From: Pseudocoprococcus catus
GTDB taxonomy: Bacteria; Bacillota; Clostridia; Lachnospirales; Lachnospiraceae
Length of the DNA stretch: 64,000 nucleotides
Assembly: GCF_902381825.1 (NCBI RefSeq)
Contig: NZ_LR698973.1
Coordinates: 3,444,974-3,508,973 of the forward strand
Direction: 5' to 3'
Part shown: positions 54,728 to 64,000 of the stretch, one piece after another
Layout of the letters: each line of letters begins with the position of its first letter
Numbering within the stretch: the stretch's first letter is position 1
Program-made: the position numbers and the translations under genes
Notes under the pieces: model-generated
The model's database searches: none
The model's input: only the letters and a program-made list of their open reading frames with translations
Told to the model about the DNA's origin: nothing

Positions 54728-54834
54728 ATCAGGAGCATCTGGAAATTCCAGAATTGTTACTGTCCGAGACCACTGAAAAGTTAATCAGAGCGAGGCATTG
54801 GTTGATTATTCAGTAGTTTCGGAAGGCTCCTGAG
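54728..54834 (+). promoter_or_regulatory. Branched RNA leader upstream of pnp
   Basis: CAGGAGC (54730-54736) pairs with GCTCCTG (54826-54832), closing a junction holding hairpin TCTGGAAATTCCAGA (54738-54752) and a second arm CCGAGACCACTGAA/TTCAGTAGTTTCGG (54764-54777 with 54809-54822) topped by TAATCA/TGATTA. It ends about 20 bp before the pnp ribosome site. In E. coli the pnp leader is an RNase III-processed stem used for autoregulation; a parallel role here is inferred. Confidence 0.55.
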
Positions 54835-54864
54835 AAATTTATAATTTATAAAAGGAGATTGAAA

Positions 54865-56958
54865 ATGGCAAAAGAATACAAAAGTTTTTCCATGGAACTT
54901 GCCGGCAGAACACTTCGTGTAGAAGTAGGACATGTTGCTGCCCAGGCAAATGGCGCTGCCCTTATGTATTATGGTGACACATGTGTGTTATCAACAGCAA
55001 CAGCTTCAGAGAAACCGAGAGATGGTATTGATTTCTTCCCGTTAAGTGTTGAATTTGAAGAGAAGATGTACTCGGTAGGCAAGATTCCGGGTGGTTTCAA
55101 CAAGCGTGAAGGAAAGGCAAGCGAGAATGCGGTCCTTACAGCGAGAGTTATCGACAGACCGATGCGTCCGCTCTTCCCTAAGGATTATAGAAATGATGTG
55201 ACACTGAACAATCTTGTTTTGTGTGTAGATCAGACATGCAGCCCTGAGCTGACAGCAATGCTTGGTTCTGCCATTGCAACATGTATTTCTGATATTCCAT
55301 TTGATGGCCCGTGTGCCATGACACAGGTTGGCATGATCAATGGTGAGTTTATTATTAACCCATCCAATGAGCAGAAATCCGTATCCGATCTTGCACTGAC
55401 AGTCGCTTCTACTCGTGAGAAAGTAATTATGATTGAGGCAGGTGCCAATGAAGTACCTGAAGACAAGATGATCGAGGCTATTTATGCAGCTCATGATGTT
55501 AACCAGGAGATCATCAAATTCATCGATCAGATTGTTGCAGAATGCGGCAAAGAGAAGAAGGATTATGAGCATTATGCTATTCCTGAAGAATTAAATGCAG
55601 CTATGAAGGAACTCTTTCCGCCAGAAGCAATGGAAGAAGCTGTATTTGCAGATGAGAAGCAGACAAGAGATGCCAACATCCGTGTTATTAAAGACAAGCT
55701 TGCAGAAGCATTTGCAGATAAGGAAGAGTGGCTGCCTCTGATTGACGATGCTGTTTATCAGTATCAGAAGAAGACAGTACGTAAGATGATTCTCAAGGAT
55801 CACAAGCGTCCTGATGGCCGTGCTATTGATCAGATCCGTCCGCTTGCAGCAGAGATCGACCTGTTTGCAAGAACACACGGTTCTGCAATGTTCACAAGAG
55901 GTCAGACACAGATTTGTACAATCACAACACTGGCACCATTATCAGATGCCCAGAAGGTAGATGGCCTGAATGAATTTGTGACAAGCAAACGTTATATGCA
56001 TCATTATAATTTCCCATCATACTCAGTTGGTGAGACAAAGCCTTCAAGAGGTCCGGGCCGTCGCGAGATCGGTCATGGTGCATTGGCTGAGAGAGCATTA
56101 GTGCCTGTTCTTCCTTCAGAAGAAGAGTTCCCATATGCTATTCGTACAGTATCTGAGACATTTGAATCCAATGGTTCTACATCACAGGCTTCCATCTGTG
56201 CATCCACTATGTCTCTGATGGCTGCCGGTGTTCCGATTAAGAAACCTGTTGCAGGTATCTCCTGTGGTCTTGTAACTGGCGATACAGATGATGATTATCT
56301 TGTACTGACAGATATTCAGGGCCTTGAAGATTTCTTCGGTGATATGGACTTCAAAGTAGCCGGTACACACGATGGCATCACAGCAATCCAGATGGATATC
56401 AAGATTCATGGTCTGACACGTCCGATTGTTGAAGAAGCGATCAGAAGAACAAAGCAGGCAAGAGAGTACATTCTTACTGAGATTATTGAACCTTGCATCT
56501 CTGAACCGCGTAAGGAAGTCGGCGAATTTGCTCCGAAGATCCAGCAGATCAAGATCGATCCTTCCAAGATTGGTGATGTTGTAGGTCAGAAGGGGAAAGT
56601 CATCAACCAGATCATCGACGAAACAGGTGTGAAGATTGACATTACAGATGACGGTGCAGTATCTATCTGTGGCGTAGACAAAGTCGGCATTCAGAAAGCC
56701 ATCGATATGATCACAATGATCGTATCTGATTTCGAAGAAGGCCGTATCTACACAGGTAAGGTTGTCAGCATCAAGGAATTCGGTGCATTCCTTGAATTTG
56801 CACCTGGCAAAGAGGGTATGGTTCATATCTCCAAGCTTGACAAGAAACGTATCAATCATGTTGAGGATGTGCTGACACTGGGTGATGTGATCAAGGTTAA
56901 ATGCATGGGCAAAGACAAGATGGGACGTATCAGCTTCAGTAAGAAAGATGCAGAATAA
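54865..56958 (+). CDS. pnp: Polyribonucleotide nucleotidyltransferase (PNPase)
   Basis: Phosphorolytic 3'-5' exoribonuclease. Domain order: two RNase PH folds (about 15-225 and 310-540, the second with GPGRREIGHGALAERAL), a KH domain (IGDVVGQKGKVINQIIDETG) and an S1 domain (GRIYTGKVVSIKEFGAFLEFAPGKEGMVHISKL). About 697 residues, complete. ATG 54865 follows AAAGGAGA; a TTG two codons upstream is less likely. It is preceded by a branched leader and probably cotranscribed with rpsO. Confidence 0.98.
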   Translation: MAKEYKSFSMELAGRTLRVEVGHVAAQANGAALMYYGDTCVLSTATASEKPRDGIDFFPLSVEFEEKMYSVGKIPGGFNKREGKASENAVLTARVIDRPMRPLFPKDYRNDVTLNNLVLCVDQTCSPELTAMLGSAIATCISDIPFDGPCAMTQVGMINGEFIINPSNEQKSVSDLALTVASTREKVIMIEAGANEVPEDKMIEAIYAAHDVNQEIIKFIDQIVAECGKEKKDYEHYAIPEELNAAMKELFPPEAMEEAVFADEKQTRDANIRVIKDKLAEAFADKEEWLPLIDDAVYQYQKKTVRKMILKDHKRPDGRAIDQIRPLAAEIDLFARTHGSAMFTRGQTQICTITTLAPLSDAQKVDGLNEFVTSKRYMHHYNFPSYSVGETKPSRGPGRREIGHGALAERALVPVLPSEEEFPYAIRTVSETFESNGSTSQASICASTMSLMAAGVPIKKPVAGISCGLVTGDTDDDYLVLTDIQGLEDFFGDMDFKVAGTHDGITAIQMDIKIHGLTRPIVEEAIRRTKQAREYILTEIIEPCISEPRKEVGEFAPKIQQIKIDPSKIGDVVGQKGKVINQIIDETGVKIDITDDGAVSICGVDKVGIQKAIDMITMIVSDFEEGRIYTGKVVSIKEFGAFLEFAPGKEGMVHISKLDKKRINHVEDVLTLGDVIKVKCMGKDKMGRISFSKKDAE

Positions 56959-57006
56959 TCAGCAGATACAGATGTTTATAAAAGCATATAAATGATCAAT
57001 AAATAG

Positions 57007-57060
57007 AGGATATCATTTTGCGGAGATAAAAATCCACAGAATGATATCCTTTTGTTGTTT
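57007..57060 (+). terminator. Intrinsic terminator after pnp
   Basis: AGGATATCATTTTG pairs with CAGAATGATATCCT, followed by a T-rich tail. Confidence 0.82.
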
Positions 57061-57216
57061 TAAGGGTGCAGTGTGTGGTAAGATATAATCAACAGTAAGC
57101 TATGCATGCTGAATGCCTGATGACTATGAAAGAATAGGACTTTTACAGGCAGTGCGGTCAATAAAGCAATAAAAAATGCAACAGCCAAGTTAGGAAGTGG
57201 GGGAGAGGAATAAGAT

Positions 57217-58287
57217 ATGAAAGTAAAGATATGCCCATTATGTGATAGTGAGATGAAGAAAGCCCATTACTGCGATACCTGTCATTCTTTTATATGGCGT
57301 CCGGAGATCCTGGATGTTCATTACAATGCGCAGCAGAGAGGAATGGGAGAGGAAGATTGTGCTTATGGTGTGAGCCATGATCAGAAGGATCACAGGAATG
57401 ACATCTATGGAAGTTTTTCGGATGCGCTGAAGAAAGAAGACAAGAAGCAGAAAAATCGGAAGAAGGCTACATCCCATGAGGAAGTCTATGGCAGCAGTAT
57501 ACAGAAAAAGGCCGGCAGATCTTATAGAACCGACAGGTCAGGCACGGACATGGAAGCTAAACGGCGCAAGGCCGGAGGCTGTCTGGGGAAGGTTGTATTG
57601 GCGATCATTATTTTGAATGCATTGTTAGGTGCTGCCGGAAGTCACCTTATTCATTATTTTACAAACGGTGATTTTCAATATGTGATTGAAGATTTGATGG
57701 ATGAATTGGGGGTTGACGATGCAGACGAAATTATTGGTTCTGATACATCGTCAGAGGAATATTACAGAGAACTTTCAGAACAGGAAGTTTCTGCGTATCC
57801 GGATGGATGTAATGGCTATGCACATTTTGATGTGACAGATGAAGACATGGGGGCATTGATTGAAGCCTGGACCAGAACAGAATATGGAAGAGATATATCA
57901 GGAGATGATTCGTCATCGGAAGATAACTATATTTATACATATGATGGGGAGACAACGTCTTATCTACAGAAAACAACTTATTATAATGTTGACGGGGAAT
58001 ATAATGACTATGTGATAATTTACAGTGACAGTGCAACCGGTAAAATTCATTCGGTGACAGCATCTATGGAAGATACCGAAAGGATAAAATCATTTCTCAA
58101 AATGGTGGTTCAGAAACTCGATTCGAAGGCGGATTGGAGCGGAAAAGAACTGGAGCGGCAGTGTGACAATTTCCTTAAACAGATGGACAGTGGGGATGGC
58201 AGCGTGGATATCGACAACATGGTGATCAATGGTTCGAAATACAGTGATGGTGAGTTATGGCTAAGCATAGATTGTACGGATTTTTAA
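57217..58287 (+). CDS. Zinc-ribbon, single-pass membrane protein of unknown function
   Basis: A 356-residue protein not assigned to a named family. Residues 6-22 form a likely zinc ribbon (CPLC...CDTC). A highly charged linker follows to about residue 120, then one membrane helix (GKVVLAIIILNALLGAAG), and an acidic, Tyr/Asp/Ser-rich extracytoplasmic or cytoplasmic domain of about 210 residues with beta character (NYIYTYDGETTSYLQKTTYYN). Topology is uncertain: no signal peptide, so N-in with the C-terminal domain outside is likely. It stands alone between pnp and PFOR. Confidence 0.65.
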   Translation: MKVKICPLCDSEMKKAHYCDTCHSFIWRPEILDVHYNAQQRGMGEEDCAYGVSHDQKDHRNDIYGSFSDALKKEDKKQKNRKKATSHEEVYGSSIQKKAGRSYRTDRSGTDMEAKRRKAGGCLGKVVLAIIILNALLGAAGSHLIHYFTNGDFQYVIEDLMDELGVDDADEIIGSDTSSEEYYRELSEQEVSAYPDGCNGYAHFDVTDEDMGALIEAWTRTEYGRDISGDDSSSEDNYIYTYDGETTSYLQKTTYYNVDGEYNDYVIIYSDSATGKIHSVTASMEDTERIKSFLKMVVQKLDSKADWSGKELERQCDNFLKQMDSGDGSVDIDNMVINGSKYSDGELWLSIDCTDF

Positions 58288-58329
58288 GCGATTGTGTGAA
58301 AAAATAAACAACATAGGCAGGTTATAATC

Positions 58330-58358
58330 TTGACGATTTATACAACTTGTATTAAAAT
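58330..58358 (+). promoter_or_regulatory. Promoter of the PFOR gene
   Basis: TTGACG at 58330-58335, 17-bp spacer, TAAAAT at 58353-58358; about 70-nt leader before the start codon. Confidence 0.75.
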
Positions 58359-58431
58359 AGAGTATGAAGAATGACTACCTGTCAATAAAGTGTTTATTGA
58401 TATGGTCATATATAGAAAGGAGAAAAATATC

Positions 58432-61400
58432 ATGGCAAAAGTTATGAAAACTATGGATGGTAACACAGCTGCTGCTTGGACTTCTTATGCGTTCACAGAA
58501 GTTGCTGGTATCTTCCCGATCACACCATCCTCACCTATGGCAGAAGTAACTGACGATTGGGCAGCCAACGGCAGAAAGAACATCTTCGGTCAGACTGTTG
58601 ATGTAGTAGAAATGGAATCTGAGGCAGGTGCTTCAGGTACAGTTCATGGTTCTATTTCTTCAGGTGCATTAACAACTACTTATACAGCTTCCCAGGGCTT
58701 ATTACTTATGATCCCTAACATGTATAAGATCGCAGGTGAATTATTGCCTTGTGTATTCCATGTAAGTGCCAGAGCATTAGCTTATCATGCATTAAACATC
58801 TTCGGCGATCACTCTGACGTTATGGCATGTCGTCAGACAGGTTTCGCAATGCTCTGTTCAAACTCCGTTCAGGAAGTTATGGACCTGGCTGCAGTTGCTC
58901 ATCTTGCTACAATCAAAGGCAGAGTTCCATTCCTTCATTTCTTTGATGGTTTCAGAACATCTCATGAAATTCAGAAAGTTGAATGTACAGATTACGATGA
59001 ATTAGCTAAATTAGTAGATTACGATGCACTGGCAGAGTTCAGAAAATCTGCTCTGAACCCAGAACATCCAGTTATGAGAGGTACAGCTCAGAACCCAGAT
59101 GTTTACTTCCAGGGTCGTGAAGCAAGCAACAAGTTCTACGATGCACTTCCAGAAATCGTAGAAGAATACATGGCTAAAGTCAGCGAGATGACAGGTCGTG
59201 AATACAAGCTGTTCAACTACTATGGTGCTCCAGATGCTGATCGTGTTATCATCGCTATGGGTTCTATGTGTGAAGCAGCTGAAGAAGTTATCGATTACCT
59301 GACAGCTAAAGGCGAAAAAGTTGGTATCGTTAAAGTACATCTGTACAGACCTTTCAGAGCAGACAAACTGTTCGAAGCTATTCCTGCAACAGTTAAGAAG
59401 ATTGCTGTTATGGATAGAGTTAAGGAAGTTACAGGTTACGGCGAACCATTATATGTTGATGTCTGTGCAGCAGCATTCAAAGAAGGCAAGACATATGATA
59501 TCGTTGGCGGTCGTTACGGCCTTGGTTCTAAGGACGTTACTCCAGGTTCTATCATCTCTATCTATGAGAACCTGAAAGCAGATCAGCCAAAGAACAACTT
59601 CACAATCGGTATCGTTGATGATGTTACAGGTCATTCCTTACCAGTCATTCCTGAAGTTGACGTTGCTCCAGCTGGTACAACAAGCTGTAAGTTCTGGGGT
59701 CTTGGTTCTGATGGTACTGTAGGTGCTAATAAGAACTCTATCAAGATCATCGGTGACCATACAGATATGTATGCTCAGGCATATTTCCACTATGATTCCA
59801 AGAAGTCCGGTGGTGTTACACAGTCACATCTTCGTTTCGGTAAGACACCTATCCGTTCTACATACCTTGTTAAGACAGCTGACTTTATCGCATGTCATAA
59901 CCAGGCTTATATCCATATGTATGATATCCTTGGCGATATTAAAGAAGGTGGTACATTCCTCTTCAATACAGTTTGGTCTCCAGAAGAACTGGATGAAAAA
60001 CTGCCATCCAAGGTTAAACATCAGTTAGCTCAGAAACATGTTAAGTTCTACATCATCAACGCAGAAGATGTTGATAAAGAACTTAAGTTAAATGGTAAGA
60101 CAAATGCCGTTCTTCAGGCTGCATTCTTCAAACTGGCTAACATCATTCCTATCGATACAGCTGTTAAGTATATGAAGGAAATGATCGTTAAGTCCTATGG
60201 TAAGAAGGGTGAAGACGTTGTTAATAAGAACTTCGCAGCTGTAGATGCTGGTCTTGATAAGATCGTAGAAGTTCCTGTTCCAGAAAGCTGGGCTACATGT
60301 CCTGATGACGCTCCTGTTGTTAAGAATGTTCCAGATTTCGTAAGAGACGTTGTAATGCCAATGAACGCTTGCGACGGCGATGCTTTACCAGTATCTGCTT
60401 TCAACGGCAGAGAAGATGGTCACTTCCCTCTGGGAACAGCTGCATACGAAAAACGTGGTGTTGCTGTCAGCGTACCTGTATGGGATGCTGCTAAGTGTAT
60501 CCAGTGTAACCAGTGTTCATATGTTTGCCCTCATGCAACAATCAGACCTGTTCTGTTAACAGATGAAGAAGCAGCTGCAGCTCCAGCTAACTTCGGTGCT
60601 GTTCCAGGTAAGGCTAACCTTGCAGGTAAATATCAGTTCAAGATGCAGGTATCTCCTCTTGACTGTCTGGGTTGCGGAAGCTGTGCAAATATCTGTCCTA
60701 CAAAGGCTCTTGAGATGGTTCCACTTGGAACACAGCTCGATGAAGCTCCTAACTGGGAATATGCAGTAGCTCTTCCACAGAAAGAGAACCCAATGGACAA
60801 ATACACAGTTAAGGGTTCACAGTTTGAAAAACCATTACTTGAGTTCTCAGGCGCATGTGCAGGTTGTGGTGAAACACCTTACATCAAACTTGTAACTCAG
60901 TTATTCGGTGATAGAATGTATGTTGCTAATGCAACAGGTTGTACATCTATCTGGGGTGGTTCTGCTCCATCTATGCCATATACAACTAACGAAAAAGGTC
61001 AGGGTCCTGCATGGTGTAACTCACTGTTCGAGGATAATGCTGAATTCGGTTTAGGTATGTTCATGGGTCAGAAACATCGTAGAGAAGCATTAGCTAAGAA
61101 GATCAAAGGTCTTGTAGATCTTGGTGTTCTTGCTGAAGAAGCACAGGCTTGGTTAGATACTAAGGAAGAAGGCGAAGCTTCTAAGGCTACATCTGCAGCT
61201 CTGTTAGCAGCAGCTAAGGCTTACGCTGGCGACAATGCAGAAGCTAAAGCAATCTGTGATGCTATCGTTGAAGGCTATGACCTCTTAGTTAAGAAGTCAC
61301 AGTGGATCTTCGGTGGTGACGGCTGGGCTTACGATATCGGTTACGGCGGTCTTGATCACGTACTTGCTTCCAACGAAGACGTTAACGTATTCGTTGTAGA

Positions 61401-61944
61401 TACAGAAGTTTACTCCAATACTGGTGGTCAGGCTTCTAAGTCTACTCCTGTAGGTGCAGTTGCTAAATTTGCTGCTTCAGGTAAGAAGACAAAGAAGAAA
61501 GACCTTGGTATGATGGCTGCTTCTTACGGTTATGTATACGTAGCACAGGTTGCTATGGGCGCTAACATGAACCAGTTCATCAAAGCTCTTAAAGAAGCTG
61601 AAGCTTATCATGGTCCATCACTCATCATCGCTTACGCTCCATGTATCAACCATGGTATCAAGGGCGGTATGAAGGGTGCTCAGACAAGAATTAAAGAAGC
61701 TGTAGAGTGCGGTTACTGGTCATGCTGGAGATTCAACCCAGAACTTAAGGCTCAGGGCAAGAATCCATTCATCCTTGATTCTACTAAAGAACCTAAGGGC
61801 GACTTCAGAGCATTCATCATGAACGAAGTTCGTTATGCATCCCTGAAGAAAGGCTTCCCAGAAACAGCAGAAGCTCTGTACGCTAAGACAGAAGCAGATG
61901 CTAAAGACAGACTCGCTGGCTACATCAAGAAAGCAGCTGAATAA
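58432..61944 (+). CDS. nifJ: Pyruvate:ferredoxin (flavodoxin) oxidoreductase
   Basis: Single-chain PFOR of about 1170 residues oxidising pyruvate to acetyl-CoA, CO2 and reduced ferredoxin, central to clostridial fermentation. N-terminal pyrimidine-binding domain (TAAAWTSYAFTEVAGIFPITPSSPMAE), two ferredoxin-type 4Fe-4S motifs (CIQCNQCSYVCP and CLGCGSCANICP), a proximal cluster region (CAGCGETPY) and the ThDP motif GDGWAYDIGYGGLDH followed by DTEVYSNTGGQASKS. Codon bias is extreme, indicating very high expression. ATG 58432 follows AAAGGAG; the longer frame to 58390 would run through the leader. Confidence 0.97.
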   Translation: MAKVMKTMDGNTAAAWTSYAFTEVAGIFPITPSSPMAEVTDDWAANGRKNIFGQTVDVVEMESEAGASGTVHGSISSGALTTTYTASQGLLLMIPNMYKIAGELLPCVFHVSARALAYHALNIFGDHSDVMACRQTGFAMLCSNSVQEVMDLAAVAHLATIKGRVPFLHFFDGFRTSHEIQKVECTDYDELAKLVDYDALAEFRKSALNPEHPVMRGTAQNPDVYFQGREASNKFYDALPEIVEEYMAKVSEMTGREYKLFNYYGAPDADRVIIAMGSMCEAAEEVIDYLTAKGEKVGIVKVHLYRPFRADKLFEAIPATVKKIAVMDRVKEVTGYGEPLYVDVCAAAFKEGKTYDIVGGRYGLGSKDVTPGSIISIYENLKADQPKNNFTIGIVDDVTGHSLPVIPEVDVAPAGTTSCKFWGLGSDGTVGANKNSIKIIGDHTDMYAQAYFHYDSKKSGGVTQSHLRFGKTPIRSTYLVKTADFIACHNQAYIHMYDILGDIKEGGTFLFNTVWSPEELDEKLPSKVKHQLAQKHVKFYIINAEDVDKELKLNGKTNAVLQAAFFKLANIIPIDTAVKYMKEMIVKSYGKKGEDVVNKNFAAVDAGLDKIVEVPVPESWATCPDDAPVVKNVPDFVRDVVMPMNACDGDALPVSAFNGREDGHFPLGTAAYEKRGVAVSVPVWDAAKCIQCNQCSYVCPHATIRPVLLTDEEAAAAPANFGAVPGKANLAGKYQFKMQVSPLDCLGCGSCANICPTKALEMVPLGTQLDEAPNWEYAVALPQKENPMDKYTVKGSQFEKPLLEFSGACAGCGETPYIKLVTQLFGDRMYVANATGCTSIWGGSAPSMPYTTNEKGQGPAWCNSLFEDNAEFGLGMFMGQKHRREALAKKIKGLVDLGVLAEEAQAWLDTKEEGEASKATSAALLAAAKAYAGDNAEAKAICDAIVEGYDLLVKKSQWIFGGDGWAYDIGYGGLDHVLASNEDVNVFVVDTEVYSNTGGQASKSTPVGAVAKFAASGKKTKKKDLGMMAASYGYVYVAQVAMGANMNQFIKALKEAEAYHGPSLIIAYAPCINHGIKGGMKGAQTRIKEAVECGYWSCWRFNPELKAQGKNPFILDSTKEPKGDFRAFIMNEVRYASLKKGFPETAEALYAKTEADAKDRLAGYIKKAAE

Positions 61945-61983
61945 TTCATCGTTAGATAATTTTTCAGAGTCAATGAATATACA

Positions 61984-62014
61984 GGCTCCGGTGCTTAGGC
62001 ACCGGGGCCTTTTT
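61984..62014 (+). terminator. Intrinsic terminator after PFOR
   Basis: GGCTCCGGTGC pairs with GCACCGGGGCC around TTAG, followed by TTTTT. Confidence 0.92.
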
Positions 62015-62016
62015 CA

Positions 62017-62050
62017 TGCAATAGGAAATTCCGAGGAATTTTCTATTGCA
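62017..62050. repeat. Palindrome between PFOR terminator and M16 promoter
   Basis: TGCAATAGGAAATTCC against GGAATTTTCTATTGCA, an almost perfect 16-bp inverted repeat with a minimal loop, lying three bases after the terminator. Function unknown; possibly a small repeat or a protein site. Confidence 0.5.
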
Positions 62051-62070
62051 TAAAAATGAAAAATAAATTC

Positions 62071-62100
62071 TTTACGTGCAAAGGCAGGATATAGTATAAT
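62071..62100 (+). promoter_or_regulatory. Promoter of the M16 peptidase-rlmH operon
   Basis: TTTACG at 62071-62076, 18-bp spacer, TATAAT at 62095-62100. Confidence 0.6.
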
Positions 62101-62143
62101 CGGTATATTAGATAAATGAAATTATACTGGAAAGAGTGAAGAA

Positions 62144-63442
62144 ATGGTTAAGACCTTTTATTTAAGTAATGGACTGAAGGTTGCAATGGAATATATGCCA
62201 CAGTATCGTTCCGTATCCATGGGTGTTTGGGTGAAAGCCGGCTCGGTCAATGAGAATAAGCAGACCAATGGCATGGCACATGTGATTGAGCATATGTTGT
62301 TTAAAGGAACGGAGAAGCGAACTGCCAGAGAATTGGCAGATGCCATGACAGAAATCGGCGGGAATATGGATGCCTATACGACGAAAGAATATACATGCTT
62401 TTACACGAAGACGCTGTATGAGCATCTTTTTTATGCCATAGATATTCTTGGGGATATGTTATCTAATTCCAAAATAGACGAGAATGATCTGAAAAAAGAA
62501 CTGGGGGTTATTGCCGAGGAAATCGATATGTATGATGATTCCCCGGAAGATATTGTCCATGAACGGCTGCAGGAAGTGATCTGGAGAGAACATTCGCTTG
62601 GGTATCTGATTTCAGGGGATAAGCAGACAGTACTTGGCTTTAAGAGACAGGATGTGCTGGATTTTATGAAGCAATATTATACTGCTGATCGAATGACAAT
62701 CGCTATATCCGGCTATTTTGAGGAAGCAAAAGTCCTTGAAGCACTGGAGAATTGTTTTGGAGGCATTGCGCCGGGGTGTAAAGCCTCGCTTTTGGAAGCC
62801 AACGCGCAGATTGCAACGGCAAAATACTATCCATCCCTTTATATGCAGCATAAGGATGTGGAACAGGTTCATATGATTATAGCCTTTGAATCTCTGGATT
62901 ACTATGATCCGGAGAGATACATACTCAGTGTTGTCAACAGTCTGCTGGGCGGTAATGTGAACTCAAGACTTTTTCAGACAATTCGTGAAGAAATGGGATT
63001 AAGCTATGCCATTTATTCTTATGGCAGTTCCTATGAAAAAGGCGGACTTTTTCATATTTATGCGGCGGTTCATCCGAATCAGGTCAGGCCGGTATTGAAA
63101 GCGGTTGTGGATATTATTCAGAAGTTGAAAAATGAGCTGGTATCTGATCGGGAGCTGTATATTGTGAAGGAATCCGTGAAAACAGACCTGATTATATCGG
63201 ATGAGAGCACGTACAATAGAATCAGCAATTACGGCAAATCCTATATTCATGGGGAAACGATAGAGACTGTGGAAGAAGCGGCAGAAAAGATAGGGAAGGT
63301 AACGGCTGAAGAAGTACGGGCCTTTGTTCAGAAACATTTTGATCTGAGTCAGATGAGCCTTTCATTGGTGGGAGATTTGAAAACATTGCCGAGAGAAGAA
63401 ATGGAAGAACTCTGGATGACATACAGAACGGAGAAAGCATGA
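62144..63442 (+). CDS. M16 family zinc metallopeptidase
   Basis: A 432-residue pitrilysin-family peptidase with the inverted zinc motif HVIEH at residues 46-50 (HxxEH) and the downstream glutamate region [18 protein letters not shown]. The C-terminal half is the inactive-like partner domain ([25 protein letters not shown]). Members resemble the mitochondrial processing peptidase beta subunit and bacterial PqqL/YmxG types; natural substrates are unknown. The stop overlaps the rlmH start by four bases. Confidence 0.93.
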   Translation: MVKTFYLSNGLKVAMEYMPQYRSVSMGVWVKAGSVNENKQTNGMAHVIEHMLFKGTEKRTARELADAMTEIGGNMDAYTTKEYTCFYTKTLYEHLFYAIDILGDMLSNSKIDENDLKKELGVIAEEIDMYDDSPEDIVHERLQEVIWREHSLGYLISGDKQTVLGFKRQDVLDFMKQYYTADRMTIAISGYFEEAKVLEALENCFGGIAPGCKASLLEANAQIATAKYYPSLYMQHKDVEQVHMIIAFESLDYYDPERYILSVVNSLLGGNVNSRLFQTIREEMGLSYAIYSYGSSYEKGGLFHIYAAVHPNQVRPVLKAVVDIIQKLKNELVSDRELYIVKESVKTDLIISDESTYNRISNYGKSYIHGETIETVEEAAEKIGKVTAEEVRAFVQKHFDLSQMSLSLVGDLKTLPREEMEELWMTYRTEKA

Positions 63443-63918
63443 GAATTACATTAGTAACAGTCGGTAAAATCAAAGAAAAATTTTTTGTACAGGCCATTGC
63501 AGAATATAGTAAGCGGTTAAGCCGTTATTGTAAATTAGAAATCATCGAAGTGGCTGATGAGAAGACGCCGGACAAAGCCAGTGAAGCCCTGGAACTGCAG
63601 ATTAAGGAAAAAGAGGGCGAACGTATCTTAAAGTCGATTAAAGACGATAGTTATGTGATCGCTCTGGCCATTGAAGGAAAAATGCGCAGTTCCGAGGAGC
63701 TGGCGGCGAGAATTGAGAAGCTTGGAATCGGCGGTGAAAGTCATTTGACTTTTGTCATCGGCGGTTCTCTTGGTTTGGCTCCGGCAGTTTTAAACCGTGC
63801 CGATGAAAAACTTAGTTTTTCACCAATGACATTTCCGCATCAGCTGATGCGTGTCATTTTGCTGGAGCAGATTTATCGGAGCTATCGAATTATTAATCAT
63901 GAACCTTACCATAAATAG
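63439..63918 (+). CDS. rlmH: 23S rRNA (pseudouridine1915-N3)-methyltransferase RlmH
   Basis: SPOUT methyltransferase modifying m3-pseudouridine 1915 in helix 69 of 23S rRNA; 159 residues, the standard length. Starts [23 protein letters not shown] and has the AdoMet-binding knot in [19 protein letters not shown], ending with the typical [26 protein letters not shown]. Its ATG overlaps the stop of the M16 gene (ATGA), so translation is coupled. A terminator follows. Confidence 0.97.
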   Translation: MRITLVTVGKIKEKFFVQAIAEYSKRLSRYCKLEIIEVADEKTPDKASEALELQIKEKEGERILKSIKDDSYVIALAIEGKMRSSEELAARIEKLGIGGESHLTFVIGGSLGLAPAVLNRADEKLSFSPMTFPHQLMRVILLEQIYRSYRIINHEPYHK

Positions 63919-63941
63919 CATTATTAATATTAGTATCATCA

Positions 63942-63988
63942 ATATTGAAAAGACTGTCACTTCGTTTGCGTGGCAGTTTTTTCAATAT
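63942..63988 (+). terminator. Intrinsic terminator after rlmH
   Basis: ATATTGAAAAGACTGTCAC pairs with GTGGCAGTTTTTTCAATAT; T run within the 3' arm. Confidence 0.82.
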
Positions 63989-64000
63989 AAATGATAAAAT

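Overview
The window reads as one contiguous chromosomal segment of a low- to moderate-GC, anaerobic Gram-positive bacterium of the Clostridia, most likely Lachnospiraceae. The grounds are a large pyruvate:ferredoxin oxidoreductase, a SufCBDSU system headed by an Rrf2 regulator, a GGGtGRT-family protein beside a NifU-like protein, a cobalamin-dependent methionine synthase whose reactivation domain is a separate gene, the serC-serA-DUF1015 trio, strong AGGAGG ribosome sites and consensus sigma-A promoters (TTGACA-17-TATAAT). The taxonomic call is inference. I see no tRNA, rRNA, CRISPR array or prophage.

Layout. 0-9 kb: 3' part of glyA, a convergent HAD phosphatase/LUD pair, topB, a beta-helix protein and a CPBP protease, then the highly expressed NifU-like/GGGtGRT pair and a Uma2 gene. 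9-17 kb: a phosphodiesterase, a LURP-one-like protein, and the Fe-S assembly operon rrf2-sufC-sufB-sufD-sufS-sufU, whose promoter carries a perfect inverted repeat. 17-21.6 kb: an accessory patch with a candidate structured RNA of about 370 nt, a decayed gene fragment, an ORF built on a 111-bp tandem repeat, an unusual HD-hydrolase/CinA fusion and tandem Crp/Fnr regulators. 21.9-29 kb: a class I aminotransferase and the methionine/one-carbon operon. 29-36.5 kb: a palindromic structured repeat, enolase, a Lon-like AAA+ protein without protease domain, an MFS carrier, a second Uma2 gene and a YtrA-type GntR/ABC operon, followed by a MITE with an 8-bp target duplication. 37-51 kb: amino-acid biosynthesis (ilvN-ilvC, then leuB-ilvD-ilvB, with an aldehyde dehydrogenase and a LysR regulator in between; serC-serA-DUF1015), then a second copy of the structured repeat. 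51-64 kb: MscS channel, XRE regulator, argH, rpsO-pnp with structured leaders, a zinc-ribbon membrane protein, pyruvate:ferredoxin oxidoreductase, an M16 peptidase and rlmH.

Functionally the segment joins pyruvate metabolism (PFOR, enolase) to serine, glycine and one-carbon flow (serC, serA, glyA, MTHFR, MetH), branched-chain amino-acid synthesis (including Fe-S enzyme IlvD) and the Fe-S assembly that supplies PFOR and IlvD. The most interesting unexplained items are the two structured repeats near 29.3 and 51.1 kb, which share an identical loop with compensatory stem changes; the independent promoter-to-terminator RNA at about 17 kb; the MITE at 36.7 kb; and the NifU-like/GGGtGRT pair.
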